DNA of 64,000 nt from Anaeramoeba ignava (lineage: Eukaryota > Metamonada > Anaeramoebidae): contig JAPDFW010000057.1 of assembly GCA_028826165.1 (NCBI GenBank), positions 62,001-126,000 on the forward strand, written 5' to 3'. The notes under the pieces were generated by a model that saw only the letters and a program-made list of their open reading frames with translations, searched no databases and was not told the origin of the DNA. Shown one piece after another: positions 34,901 to 48,302 of the stretch; positions within the stretch are counted from its first letter, which is position 1; every line of letters begins with the position of its first letter. The translations under genes were made by a program, and so were the position numbers.

Positions 34901-37900
34901 ATAAATTAATTTTATAAATAATTTTATATTAAATTTTATAAATAATTTTATAAATAATTTTATATTTAATTTAATAAATAATTTTATAATTTTATATTTT
35001 TATATTTAATTTTATAAATAATTTTATAAATAATTTTATAAATAATTTTATAAATAATTTTATAAATAATTTAATAAATAATTTTATAATTAATTTTATA
35101 TTTAATTTTATAAATAATTTTTAAATAATTAATTTTATAAATAATTTTTAAAATAATTTTATAAATAATTTTATATTTAATTTTATATTTAATTTTATAT
35201 TTAATTTTTATATTTAATTTAATAAATAATTTTATAAATAATTTTATAAATAATTTTATATTTAATTTTATATTTAATTTTATAAATAATTTTATAAATA
35301 GTTTTATAAATAATTTTATAAATAATTTTATATTTAATTTTATAAAATAATTTTATAAATAATTTTATAAATAATTTTATATATATAATTTTATATATAA
35401 TTTAATAAATAATTTTATAAATAATTTTATAAATAATTTAATAAATAATTTTATAATTAATTTTATAAATAATTTAATATATAATTTTATAAAATAATTT
35501 TATAAATAATTTTTATTAATAATTTTATAAATAATTTTATAAATAATTTTATATATTTTAATTTTATAAATAAATTTATATTTAATTTTATAAAATAATT
35601 TTATAAATAATTTTATATATAATTTTATAATTAATTTTATAAATAATTTTATAATTAATTTTTAAAATAATTTTATAAATAATTTTATAAATAATTTTAT
35701 AATTAATTTTATATTTAATTTTATATTTAATTTTATAAATAATTTAATATATAATTTTTATAAATAATTTTATAAATAATTTTATAAATAATTTTATATT
35801 TAATTTTATAATTAATTTTATAAATAATTTTATAAATAATTTTATTAATAATTTTATTAATAATTTTATAAATAATTTTATAAATAATTTTATTAATAAT
35901 TTTATAAATAATTTTTATATTTAATTTTATAAATAATTTAATATATAATTTTATATAATTTTATAAATAATTTTATATTTAATTTTATAAATAATTTTAT
36001 AATTAATTTTATAAATAATTTTATAAATAATTTTATAATTAATTTTATAAATAATTTTATATATAATTTTATAAATAATTTTATAAATAATTTTATATTT
36101 AATTTTATAAAATAATTTTATAAATAATTTTATATTTAATTTTATAATAATTTTTATAATTAATTTTATAATTAATTTTATAAATAATTTTATAATTAAA
36201 TTTTATAATTAATTTTATAAATAATTTTATAAATAATTTTATAATTAATTTTATATATATAATTTTATAAATAATTTTATAAATAATTTTATAAATAATT
36301 TTATAAATAATTTTATAAATAATTTTATAAATAATTTTATAAATAATTTTATAATTAATTTTATAAATAATTTTATAAATAATTTAATAATTAATTTTAT
36401 ATTTAATTTTATAAATAATTTTATAAATAATTTTATATATAATTTTATATTTAATTTTATAAATAATTTTATAAATAATTTTATAAATAATTTTATAAAT
36501 AATTTAATATATAATTTTATAAATAATTTTATAATTAAGTTTTATAAATAATTTTATAACTAATTTTTATAATTAATTTTATATTTAATTTAATATATAA
36601 TTTTATAAATAATTTTATAATTAATTTTATATTTAATTTTATATATAATTTTATAAATAATTTTATAATTAATTTTATAAATAATTTTATTAATAATTTT
36701 ATAAATAATTTTATAAATAATTTTATAAATAATTTTATATTTAATTTTATAATTAATTTTATAATTAATTTTATATATAATTTTATAAATAATTTTATAA
36801 ATAATTTTATATTTAATTTTATAATTAATTTTATAAATAATTTTATAAATAATTTTATAAATAATTTTATATTTAATTTTATATTTAATTTTATAAATAA
36901 TTTAATAAATAATTTTATATTTAATTTTATATTTAATTTTATAAATAATTTTATAAATAATTTTATAAATAATTTTATAAATAATTTTATAATTAATTTT
37001 ATATTTAATTTTATAATTAATTTTATATTTAATTTTATAAATAATTTTATAAATAATTTTATAAAATATTTTTTATATATAATTTTATAAATAATTTTAT
37101 AAATAATTTTATAAATAATTTTATAAATTAATTTTATATTTAATTTTATATTTAATTTTATATTTAATTTTATAATTAATTTTATAAATAATTTTATAAA
37201 TAATTTTATAAATAATTTTATAAATAATTTTATATTTAATTTTATATTTAATTTTATAAATAATTTTATAAATAATTTTATAAATAATTTTATAAATAAT
37301 TTTATAAATAATTTTTATATTTAATTTTATAAATAATTTTATATTTAATTTTATAAATAATTTTATATATAATTTTATAATCAATTTTATAAATAATTTT
37401 ATAAATAATTTTATAAATAATTTTATAAATAATTTTATAAATAATTTTATAAATAATTTTATATTTAATTTAATAAATAATTTTATAATTAATTTTTATA
37501 AATAATTTAATAAATAATTTTATAATTAATTTTATAAATAATTTTATAATTAATTTTATAAATAATTTTATAAATAATTTTATAAATAATTTTATAAATA
37601 ATTTTATAAATAATTTTATAAATAATTTTATATTTAATTTTATAAATAATTTTATAATTAATTTTATAATTAATTTTATAATTAATTTTATATTTAATTT
37701 TATATTTAATTTAATAAATAATTTTATATTTAATTTAATAAATAATTTTATAAATAATTTTATAAATAATTTAATATTTAATTTTTATATTTAATTTTAT
37801 ATTTATTTTATAATTAATTTTATAAATAATTTTATAATTAATTTTATATATAATTTTATATATAATTTTTATAAATAATTTTATAAATAATTTTATATTT

Positions 37901-38519
37901 AATTTTATAAATAATTTTATATTTAATTTTATATATAATTTTATATATAATTTTATAAATAATTTTATAAATAATTTTATATTTAATTTTATAATTAATT
38001 TTATATTTAATTTTATATATAATTTTATATATAATTTTATATTTAATTTTATATTTTTTAAATTATATTTAATTTTATAAATAATTTTATAAATAATTTT
38101 ATAAATAATTTAATATATAATTTTATAAATAATTTTATAAATAATTTTATAAATAATTTTATATTTTTTAAATTATATTTAATTTTCATCTTCTTTTTTT
38201 TTACTCAAGCTGTAGAACTTGAGCTCTATTCTTTGATGCCTCAATAAACAGTGAAATTAATCCAGCACAAATTTCCTTAAAAACTACTCCATCCACACCA
38301 GTAATTTCAGGAGGTTCTTCATTCAAATTGTTTTTCAAAAAAATTTTTTTAGTATTGGGTTAATATAAAAAAATAAAAATTAAAAATAAATTTTTTTTTA
38401 CTTTTGCGAATTCCTGGAAGTATTTCAGATACAATATAATCAATAAGTTTTTGATATTCTGTATTTGGAATTTGTTTCAAAAATGTAAGAGAATTCAAAT
38501 TTTTTGGTGAAATTTCCAT
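31918..38519 (-). CDS. COMMD3: COMM domain-containing protein 3
   Basis: Three exons (38402-38519, 38205-38316, 31918-32263) join in phase to 191 residues, close to human COMMD3 (195). The C-terminal COMM domain matches COMMD3 strongly: VKWRMDYSIKSN, then SPIYFVEFQ, then CFSCSVDQLQDLVATLKDA. The N-terminal helical part (ITGVDGVVFKE, EASKNRAQVLQLE) also fits. COMMD proteins form a ring in the Commander complex, which recycles endosomal cargo. The start at 38519 (MEISPK) is preferred to an upstream in-frame Met whose extension is Phe-rich translated spacer. The junction VLQLE|MFLKEQNLP is rebuilt across a 5,941-bp intron made only of tandem repeat, about ten times the coding length. Confidence 0.9.
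32264..38204 (-). repeat. 5.94-kb satellite intron (TTTTATAAATAA) in COMMD3
   Basis: Uninterrupted array of a 12-bp unit, plus-strand TTTTATAAATAA, interspersed with TTTTATATTTAA, TTTTATAATTAA and TTTTATATATAA variants. G and C are nearly absent. The array begins within about 10 bp of the 3' splice site and stops about 25 bp from the 5' splice site. No embedded gene was found; the open frames within it are Asn/Phe/Ile repeats from the array. Confidence 0.92.
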
Positions 38520-38594
38520 AAAATGAAAGATGAAAAATGAAAAATGAAAAAAAATTTTGTTCTTTTTCAATTTTATTTTCCTTTTTTTTGCTTT

Positions 38595-41056
38595 TTAAAA
38601 AATTTCACATTTTACTTCTTCTTCTTTTTGTTCTCGTTTTTCTTTTCTTTCTTTTTTTGATTTTTGGGATTTGTGCTTATAAGCACTTAACAAGCAACTC
38701 AAAGATTTTTGTCTTAATTGGTAATAATCTTCTGCATCAGACATCTCTTCCAAAACAATTGGATCGAGCTCTTGAGACAAATATCCCGAATACATAAACG
38801 ATACGACTTCCTTTATTGTTTCAAAACTTTTCCCACTGTAATCATGAACTTGATTTGAATCATCCTTCACACTCAGAAACATCCCCCGAAATAGTTCACT
38901 TCGTGCAACTAAGATCATCTGATGAACTTTGATCCCAACTTCTCCTTCAGTTAAAATTGTGAAATCTTTTGTTTCTTCCGAATCCTTCAAACACTCCAAA
39001 TCTTGAGAGAGGCTTTTCGTTTCACTTTTCAACTTGATCCAATTATTCCCCAAAACTTCCTCAATTTGGTTCACCAGTTCAAGTTCCCATTTGTCTTTCA
39101 TATACGCTCCTCCATACACAATCCGCATCATTTGCTCTGCTTCTTCCTTTGTCATTGTGCGCAGAATCTCCAAGAACTGTTCCATCTTGTCTCTCCCTAC
39201 TCTCGCTTCAACAATAAGCTTGTGTGCACTAATCTTTTCACCTCCAATAACATCAATTTCTAGATCGCAAAACTCCTTTCTTTTCAGGAATTCCAGAAAA
39301 TCGCCCTGTATTGCGCTCGGATACTTTTCCACAAGAACCCGCACTTCTTCTTTTTTTGCATAACTCCACGCATTCTTCCCCTATTCGTGCAAATTTTATT
39401 ATTTTGTTTTGCTTCATTTTCTAGATGCTTTTTTGTTACTTCCTTTATTTTCCAAATTTATGTAAATAATATTTTGTGACTTTCTTCATTTTTTTACATT
39501 CTTCAATACACAAACAGAAATAACTTGAATTCACCTAAATCACTACTCGCATTAGTATAAATAATACATTCAAAATTTCCCATATAGCTCCATTTTCCAA
39601 AAGACATTTAATTGCTTCTAATCCAACCCTATTTTTCCTCAGTGCCAAATGCAATGTAGTATTTCCCTATTTTCCATTTTTTATTTTTATTTTTATTTTC
39701 AATAAATAATAATAATAATAATAATCAATTACTTCCTATTATTTTTTCATTAAGACCAAAATAAGCATTCTAAATAAAACTTAAATCAAAAAACTTCATA
39801 TCTAACTAACTAATTTACAATCTACAAATTTCCTTTCAAATTTCATTTTTATTTTGTTTTTTGTTTTTTGTTTTTTGTTTATTTACATTTTGTATATTTG
39901 GATCTGCTCCATTATCAAGTAGATATTTTGTTATATCAACATTGCTTACAGATCGAACTAATAAATGTAATGCAGTTTCCTCCTAATAGAAATTTTTTCC
40001 CCAATTAGAAAAAAAAAGATGATTATAGTCATTAATCAACTAAATTATTTTCCCTCATTACTCTCTACATTAATTGTAGGATTAGGTGATATTTCTTTTT
40101 TTTTTTTTTCAAATTTTTTTGCCAAACAATCTAAATGACAAAATCCAAAAAAAAAATATCAAATAAAAAATAATCAATCAATTTTTGTAGTAATTCAAAA
40201 AATTACATTTAATAAATTCACTTCAGCTCCACGAATCCACTAATAATTTAACAATTTCAATCATATTTCTTGGTGCGCCTAATATAGATCCTTGGAGAGG
40301 TGTTTCTCTCTGAAATCAAACAAGAACAAAAAAAAATAATCAATTAATCATTTTCTTTCAATTTTTCTTTTTATTACATACTATTTTTAGAATTTATTCA
40401 CTTCAATAATTTTACAACAAACAAACAAAAAAAAAAGAAAGAGAGAAGATCCAAAATTTTTTAATACATCCTATTAAGCATTTCCTTTCTTAATCAACAA
40501 TAAATAAATAAATAAATAAAAAAATAAAAAAACAAACATCTAAAGCATTTATTTCTGCTCCTGCTTCAATTAGAAATTTTGCATTATCTAAATTTCCATA
40601 CCTGCAAGCTAGATGAAGAGGTGCTGCATTCTATTCATAAAATAATTTTCGTTTCATTTTTTTTTTCTATCTTATGTTCAAACTTAAATTACATACTTAA
40701 TTAATAAAAATAAAACAAAAGAAATTTTGTTGTTCAATTAATTTCGAGAAAAATTATTTCAGATCAAAAGTGGATTACAAACTTTTTGAACAACAAAAAA
40801 AAAATTGTTAAAATGATATTAATTTTGGATTTTATTTTGCATTTCTACTCCTTTTTCATTCAAATTAACTCCTTTTTCGAACATTATTTTCATAATTTCT
40901 AAAGGAGAACCTATTCTTGCTGCATAGTGTATTATTGATTCATTCTATTTTTTTTTTTGCAATCAAATCATTTTCAAATTATTTTTTTACTCAAATAAAA
41001 AAAACAAAAAACACAATCCTACAAACTAAAAAAACCATTTTATTTTTATTATTTTT

Positions 41057-41087
<31 letters not shown>

Positions 41088-43347
41088 TTTTTATTGTTAT
41101 TTTTATTTATTTTTATTTTTGTTGTTTCGATCCCCTTTTCATTCTAAAATCAAAAAAAAATCTTTTCTTACTTTCTGTTCTCCATTTTCAAATAAATTAT
41201 CATTATTATATTCACTCTATTTAAAAACAAAATCAAATTGTTTTTTTTTTTACATCTTTTAAAGTTAAATCACAACCATTCTGAATTAGAATTTTTGCTT
41301 GTTCAAATTTCTTATTATTTATAGATAGCATAAGCGGTGTTTTTGCCTAAAAATTCCAAATATTTGTTCATTCATCCTAATTTCGTTCATCCAAATAAAA
41401 TTTGTGATATTTACTTGTCTCTATAGAAATTATTAATTTAAATTTCCTTTATTTTCTTTTCTCTCCAAAAACAAAAGATAATAAATCAAAATTCATTTTT
41501 TACATTCTATTAATCAATTAATCAAAATTAATTTTCTTTTTGGATTTTGTAAAAATAAATTCCCACTTTCTATTAATAAATCAATACATTACAAGGAATG
41601 AATTGCTTGTTTGCTTTTTTTTTATTTTTATTTCAATAATGAAAATTTTAATTATTTGATTCATTACATCAAATAAATCGATCACATCTTTAGAAAATTC
41701 CAAAATTTTTGTAAATGTTTCAGAACTAATTCGAGAATTTAAAGCTTTGTGAAGAATAGTTGTTTCATTCTCCATTTTTGAAAAGAAAAAGAAAAAGAAC
41801 AATTATATCAAAAAAACAACAAAAAAAAATGTTTTTTCTTTCTTTCTGATCAAATTTTTACATTTTGGATTGGGAAGTTGGTTTGATATTTGAGTAAAGT
41901 AGTCACATTATCATCACATCCGTGACTAATTGCTTTCTCTATTGCAGTTAACTTTGCAAACAGGAATTAAAGTGTAAATTTTTTTACTTTTTTTTTTGTT
42001 TATCCAAAATCTAAAAAAAAAAAGAATTCATTTACATTTTCATTGGAATTAACATCTATTCCAGAATTAACACAAAACTCAATGATTTCATTTCCATTAG
42101 TGGTTTCGCATGCTCTCAAAAAGATTTCTTGGATCTAAAATGAAATAAAATGAGTTGAGTTAGTGAGAAATTCTCAAAATTCCATTTGTTTTTGTTTTTT
42201 GATTTTTGATTTTTTTGATTTGGAAAATGAAATCAAACAAAGATTTTCTGTTTTTTTTTATCCATTTTGGAAATACAAAATTGGATATAATCAGCCCAAT
42301 TCCCCAATAAAATTAATTTTTTTAACGAATGGCCAATCTATTATATTTTTTTATTAAAATAATATTTTAATTTAATTTGAATTTAATTTGGATTTAATTT
42401 GAATAAAACCCAAGAAAAAGAATTATTTTCCGAAAATAATAATTGGAAAATTTCGAAAGGATGATCTGAAGTGTCAATAGCTCCACTAACAAAATAATCT
42501 AAAGGAAACCTCCCAATATTCTTTTAATTGAAAAGATTTAATTTTTTTTTTTGGAAATCAGATGAATAAAAGAAAAGAATTATTGGGATAATAAATTCTT
42601 TTTTTTTACATCTTTCATTTTAATGTTTATTGAACTACAAAGTAACTTGACAATCTCTATATTTGGTGAATTTTTCGATATATATTCATGCAACGGTGTT
42701 TTTTTCTGTTTATTTTTATTATTTTTATTAAAATAACAAATTCCAAAATGAGTTTAAGAAGGTTTTTACGGATATATCTTGTAAATCAATATTGGCTTTA
42801 TTAGATATAAATAATTGCACAATTTCTAAGCTTGGAGAAGTTTTACAAATTTGATGGAATGGGGATGTCTATTAAAAAATGCAAAAAGAATGTGGAAAAA
42901 AACCGAAAATAATGAAAAACAAAAGCAAAAATAATCAAATTACTGACTAAAATTGTTTCAAATATCAAAAAATATTTTGTTGTGTTTTGTTTTTAATATT
43001 ATTAATTTTAAAATTCAATCTTTTCATTCATTTCCTTTTGGAATAATAAATAATAAATAATAAATATATACTTTCATTAAATTTGGATCTAAACCATGTG
43101 AAAAAAGAATTTCCCAAATATAGATCGGAACACGTTTTTCGCAAGCAATAAACAAAGCTTGATCAATCTGAGTTATAAATTTGTATTGGAAAATAAGAGT
43201 AAATTTCATTTATTTTTATAAGAAATAGGAAAAGAAAAAGAAAAAGAAAAGAAAAAGAAAAATCACATTTTCTGTGTTTTTATTAAGTGTTTCAATAAGT
43301 TGGTCTTTATCTTGTTTCCTTATTGCAGAATAAACTAGTTCAGACAT
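38595..43347 (-). CDS. Ankyrin-repeat / tandem BTB protein, many small exons
   Basis: About 18 exons. In order from the start (MSELVYSAIRKQDKDQL, 43267-43347) they are 43072-43167, 42770-42868, 42610-42705, 42410-42520, 42036-42134, 41862-41951, 41668-41769, 41254-41346, 41172-41216, 41036-41143, 40849-40944, 40538-40630, 40207-40309, about 40069-40130, 39887-39982, 39568-39666 and 38595-39380. Nearly every exon is a phase-0 unit of about 31-37 codons equal to one ankyrin repeat (KTPLHEYIS, AKTPLMLSI, NAAPLHLAC, GNTTLHLAL). The last exon holds two BTB-like folds (FCDLEIDVIGGEKISAHKLIVEAR; DFTILTEGEVGIKVHQMILVAR) and a Lys/Glu tail. BTB domains commonly recruit Cul3 or self-associate; a substrate-adaptor role is plausible inference. 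Exons 40207-40309 and 40069-40130 do not keep frame, and a further mini-exon near 39740 is possible. Confidence 0.8.
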
Positions 43348-43384
43348 TTTAGAAGAAAAATATCAAAAAAAAAATGAAAAAAAA

Positions 43385-44739
43385 AGTGTAATTTTTTTTT
43401 AAATCTTTTTTAAACCTTTTTCAAATACTTTTTTTGGAATATTTTCGAAATAATTTTTTAATATTTTTTGAAATATTCTTTTAAATAATTTTTTGGAATA
43501 TTTTTTGAAATATTCTTTTAAATAATTTTTTGAATTATTCTTTTGAAATGTTCTTTTAAATAATTTTTGAAATATTTTTTTGAAATATTTTTGGAATCTT
43601 TTTGAAATAATTTTTGAAATACTTTTGAAATATTTGTGGAATATTTTTTGAAATAATTTTTGGAATAATTTTTGAAATAATTTTTGAAATAATTTTTGAA
43701 ATAATTTTTGAAATAATTTGTTGAATATTTTGTTGAAATATTTTTGAAATAATTTGTTAAATACTTTTTGAAATATTTTGTTGAATATTTTGTTGAATAT
43801 TGTTTAAATATTTTGTTTAAATATTTTGTTGAAATATTTTTGAAATACTTTGTTGTAATATTTTTGAAATAATTTTTGGAAATAATTTTTGGAAATACTT
43901 TTTGTAATAATTTTTGAAATACTTTTTGAAATACTTTTTGAAATATTTTGTTAAATAGTTTTGAAATATTTTTTGAAATAATTTTTTGTAATATTTTGTT
44001 TAAATATTTTGTTGAATATTCTTTTAAATATTTTGTTGAATATTTTGTTGGAATACTTTGTTGAATATTTTGTTTAAATATTTTTGAAATAATTTTTTGA
44101 AATAATTTTTGAAATATTTTGTTTAAATATTTTTGAAATACTTTTTGAATCTTTTTGAAATAATTTTTGAAATATTCTTGAAATATTTTGTTGGGATATT
44201 TTTGAAATATTTTGTTGAAATATTTTTGAAATATTTTGTTGAAATAATTTTGAAATATTTTTTTGGAATACTTTGTTGAATATTTTGTTGAATATTGTTG
44301 AAATATTTTGTTTAAATATTTTTGTAATATTTTTGGAATATTTTGTTGAAATATTTTGTTGAAATTTTTTGAAATATTCTTGAAATATTTTTGAAATATT
44401 TTGTTGAATATTTTGTTGAATATTGTTTAAATATTTTGTTGTAATATTTTGTTGGGATATTTTTGAAATACTTTGTTGAAATAATTTTTGAAATAATTTT
44501 TGGAAATAATTTTTGGAAATACTTTTTGAAATATTTTGTTGAAATATTTTGTTGAAATACTTTTTGGAATATTTTTGAAATATTTTGTTTAAATATTTTT
44601 GAAATAATTTGTGGAAATATTGTTTAAATATTTTTTTGAAATATTTTGTTGAAATATTTTGTTAAATAGTTTTGTTGAAATATTCTTGAAATATTTTGTT
44701 AAATTTCTTCAAATCTTTTTAAAAACATTTTTTTAAATT
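43385..44739. repeat. Intergenic tandem repeat (TTTTTGAAATAA / TTTTGTTGAAATA)
   Basis: About 1.3 kb between the Sec5 stop codon and the ankyrin-BTB start. Units of 12-13 bp are built on TTTTTGAAATAA and TTTTGTTGAAATA. It is outside any coding region I can define, although it could be a 5'-UTR intron of the ankyrin-BTB gene. Confidence 0.8.
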
Positions 44740-47700
44740 TCACTTTTGGAAACACTCAAATTGCAGACTTGTTCTTTGATGAATTTTTTGCAATAAATCT
44801 TCAATATTAGTATGATTTTTATTTTTTGTAGAATGTGGATTTTGTTGATATATATAATTAAAGCGACGAACCACAGAACGAATTTCGGATATTTTTTGAG
44901 TAACTTTTTCAGAAGAGTAAATTTGGAGAGTTTGGGAGATAAACTCAGTTTCAAGGAGGATCTGATGGGAGGCGTTGTGGGAAAGCTCATCGAATTCCTG
45001 GATACATTCAGAGATAATCAAGAAAATATTGAAAAGAAGTTTCTTCATGATTCGTGAAACAAACTCCTCCTTCTGAGTCACAGACATAATTTCAGAATGA
45101 ACAACAACGAGCTCATGGAGTAACTCCATCACGTAGGATCGGATATTTGAAGGGGAAGGAAAATGAGCGGGATCGAACCCTGAAAACAAGATGCCTTTCT
45201 TGCAGATGCGGTTGATGATCTTGGTTTTTTGCGCAGTGTACCGTGATTTGATCTCGCTTTCAAGATAGGTTGCGAGCTTAGAGACTGCGGAAAATCCTCT
45301 TTCGAAAGAGTTTTGAATGCGGAACATTGAGTTGATTTCCTGCGAAATTGCCGGAAACACAACGTCTTTTGAGTATTTCAGATTGGAAATGAGAATCAAG
45401 AGTTGCTTGTTTGAATCGCCTGTGTTTGTGCGCATGAGTGATTGAGAATCTGTGTCTTTCTCTTGTATTTCTGCGCCGAGGGAGCTTGTTGATTCTCTGG
45501 ATAGAATATTTTTGGATTCATCACCAATTGCCAATTGAGGAAGCGATTCATTTTCAGAATAGAACGACACCAGAGGCGTGAGGGATTTGGATAGAGTTGA
45601 GAGCTTGCCGTATTCGAAGCCAGCGAGCAGCTCAAAAGGTATTTTGAAGAAGGGAAGCGCGTAAATATTGGTTTCGTTCTCGATGGAAAGCGGCTTCCTG
45701 TTTTCTTGAATCAAACTCTCCATTTCAATTGAATTGACAGAATCGTTGTCTGTTTTCTCTGTGTTGACAAGATCCATGGAGCGCTGTTTGGAGCGCATTG
45801 AGAGCGCGTGCATACTGTCGATGAATCCATAGCACATTTCAATAACAGCTTCTCCAAGCTGATCAACGGAATCATCGTTATTACCGTCAATAACGCCTTT
45901 GATATCATCGAGAAGATGAGAGACCTTCTGGTGGAATATCCGTGGAAGATTTGTCACAAACATATCCTGCGCTTTTATGTGTGTTTGATCGCGTTCCCAT
46001 GTCTCCCGATAATACAATCTTGAGCATTGAAAAATATTGAATTCGCTCAATGATGCCACAAATTTCGACACTAATTCCTCAACGAGATTGCTAAAGATCA
46101 TCCCCGTCCGTCCAGGAATACTTGCCTGCTTCACCTTCCTAAGCGCTCTTTTCAGCGTGATGATGCTTTCCCGAAGCGCAAATCGCAACTGGAATATTTT
46201 CTTAAAAATCATCATTTGGTCCGCGTTTTTCGGGAAGAAAAGCTCGCGGATTTGGATTGCAAATTTCTCAAGAACATCATCAAGAAGCTTGGATGCAACC
46301 ACAAGTACATTGTTCTCTGCTTTGTTTCCTGTTTTGTTTTCCGCGTGAGAAGATGCAAAGAGCCAAAGCTTAGGTATTTGCTCCTCAATTAACGCTGTTA
46401 TTTTGTTGATGTATTTCTGATACAAACCGTTTATTTGAGGATCTTCTTCTGGTTCGTCTTCCTCTAGAAAATCTTGTGTTTCTTGTTCGTAATCTGTGTT
46501 AGTACTCTCGAGATCTATTTTTTGATTCTTTTCGTTTCCTTTTTTTTTTTCATCATCATTATTGTTGCTATTTTTTGTGGTATTGTTATTATTCTCGTTG
46601 TTAATTAGTGTTTTTCTTGGGATCTTATATTGATTTTTTTCTTCGTATCCTTTTTTTTATAAATTTTATATTTAATTTAATAAATAATTTAATATTTAAT
46701 TTTATATTTTATTCTATATTTAATTTTATATTTAATTCTATATTTAATTTAATATTTAATTCTATATTTAATTTAATAATTTTATATTTAATTTAATAAA
46801 TAATTTAATAAATAATTCTATAAATAATTTTATATTTAATTCTATATTTAATTCTATATTTAATTTAATATTTAATTCTATATTTAATATTTAATTCTAT
46901 ATTTAATATTTAATTCTATAAATAATTCTATATTTAATTTAATATTTAATTTAATAAATAATTTAATAATTTTATATTTAATTTAATAATTTTATATTTA
47001 ATTCTATATTTAATTTAATAAATAATTTAATATTTAAATTCTATATTTAATTTAATATTTTAATTCTATATTTAATTCTATATTTAATTTAATATTTAAT
47101 TCTATAATGAATTTAATATTTAATTCTATAAATAATTTAATATTTAAATTCTATATTTAATTTAATAAATAATTTAATTTAATTTAATAAATAATTTAAT
47201 ATTTAATTTTCCTTTTCGCTTATCAAAAAATTACTCTCTAATTTTGATATAAAATCATGCTCATTCTTCATTAATTGTTGTTTCGTCTTGAGATGCAATT
47301 GATTCATATAAAAATTCACAGGATCTTTTTTTGATCCCAACTCAAATAAATAAGAAACAACTTTTTCTTGTTCCTTCAAAGAAGTAGATGGGTTTTCCAA
47401 CTGCTTAAACAATTTCATACGAAACGCATTTATTTCTCTTTCGACTTGAAGAAGGATCTTACGGAATATGCGAGTCTGCTTTAAATAATCGAACTCCCTG
47501 GCTCTTCTAAAAGCTCTGACAACTTGGTCGAAACGCAAATCTCGGATATCCTCCTTTATTTGTTGGGGTAAGCTGAACAGAAAATTGTACGAGTTGACAG
47601 TAGAAAGCGCAGACTTCATCTGGTCCGTTTGTTGCTTGCGCTCGAAGATGGGCTTGAATTCGTTCTGAAGCTGAGAATTGAGCTTCTTGTATCGAGCCTC

Positions 47701-48186
47701 AAATTTTGTTATTCCTTGAGTCGCAAGTAAATCAGGATTATTGAAGTATGATTGCAACTCATCCATCCCATCCTTTGTTGCTACAAACCTTTCAGAATGC
47801 TCTTCTACTAGTTTTTGAAGCGCAATTGTGTCGTTGTTGATCACTTTTCGAAGTCGGTTTTTGACGTCTTGAAGCGCTTCGAAATCGTGGTTTTTATAAG
47901 TTAATATAATGTATTTTTTGCAGTCAAAATTCTCGCTTCGTAAGTCTGTTTCCGAAAGGCTTGGCGACTGCTCATTTAATTCGCCCTGCAATCCTTTCAT
48001 CCCAATATATTTTTGATCCAATGAATTCTCGTTTTGGTTCGAATTTTGGGAATTGATATTCATATCAAAATCATAACTAAATCGTGAATTTTCTTTGTAT
48101 TGGATTTGTTTTGCTATTTCTTTAACTTGATCTTCATCAATTTGATCCCAACCAAACATATTTTTATTTTCAAATTCACAAAGCAA
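44740..48186 (-). CDS. EXOC2: Exocyst complex component Sec5 / EXOC2
   Basis: Two exons (47235-48186 and 44740-46649) join at SKLER|YEEKNQYK to give 953 residues (human EXOC2 is 924). The N-terminal Sec5 signature is clear: FEALQDVKNRLRKVINN, LVEEHSERFVATKDGMDEL, then the long helical-bundle region. The C-terminus ends in LQFECFQK as in other Sec5 proteins. Sec5 is a subunit of the octameric exocyst that tethers secretory vesicles to the plasma membrane. In animals its N-terminal Ig-like (IPT/TIG) domain binds Ral GTPase. No such domain is evident here, since the Sec5 core starts within about 90 residues. An Asn/Lys/Glu-rich insert follows the intron. It is divergent from the CH-RhoGEF gene, 116 bp away. 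Confidence 0.9.
46650..47234 (-). repeat. Sec5 intron: TATTTAATTCTA-type repeat
   Basis: 585-bp intron made of 12-bp TATTTAATTCTA units mixed with TTTAATAAATAA. Unlike the other satellite introns, its sense strand contains many AG dinucleotides (from plus-strand TTCTA). Confidence 0.82.
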
Positions 48187-48302
48187 AAGAATAAGTAAAA
48201 ATTAAGAACAAAAGAAAAAAATGGAAAAAAAAAATGAAAATAAATTTTTCTTCATTTTTTTTTCTTCATTTTTTTTTCTTCATTTTTTTCTTTCTTCATT
48301 TA
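48187..48302. promoter_or_regulatory. Bidirectional upstream region (Sec5 / CH-RhoGEF)
   Basis: 116 bp between divergent starts, containing a threefold TTCATTTTTTTTTC-like repeat. Promoter role inferred from position. Confidence 0.45.
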
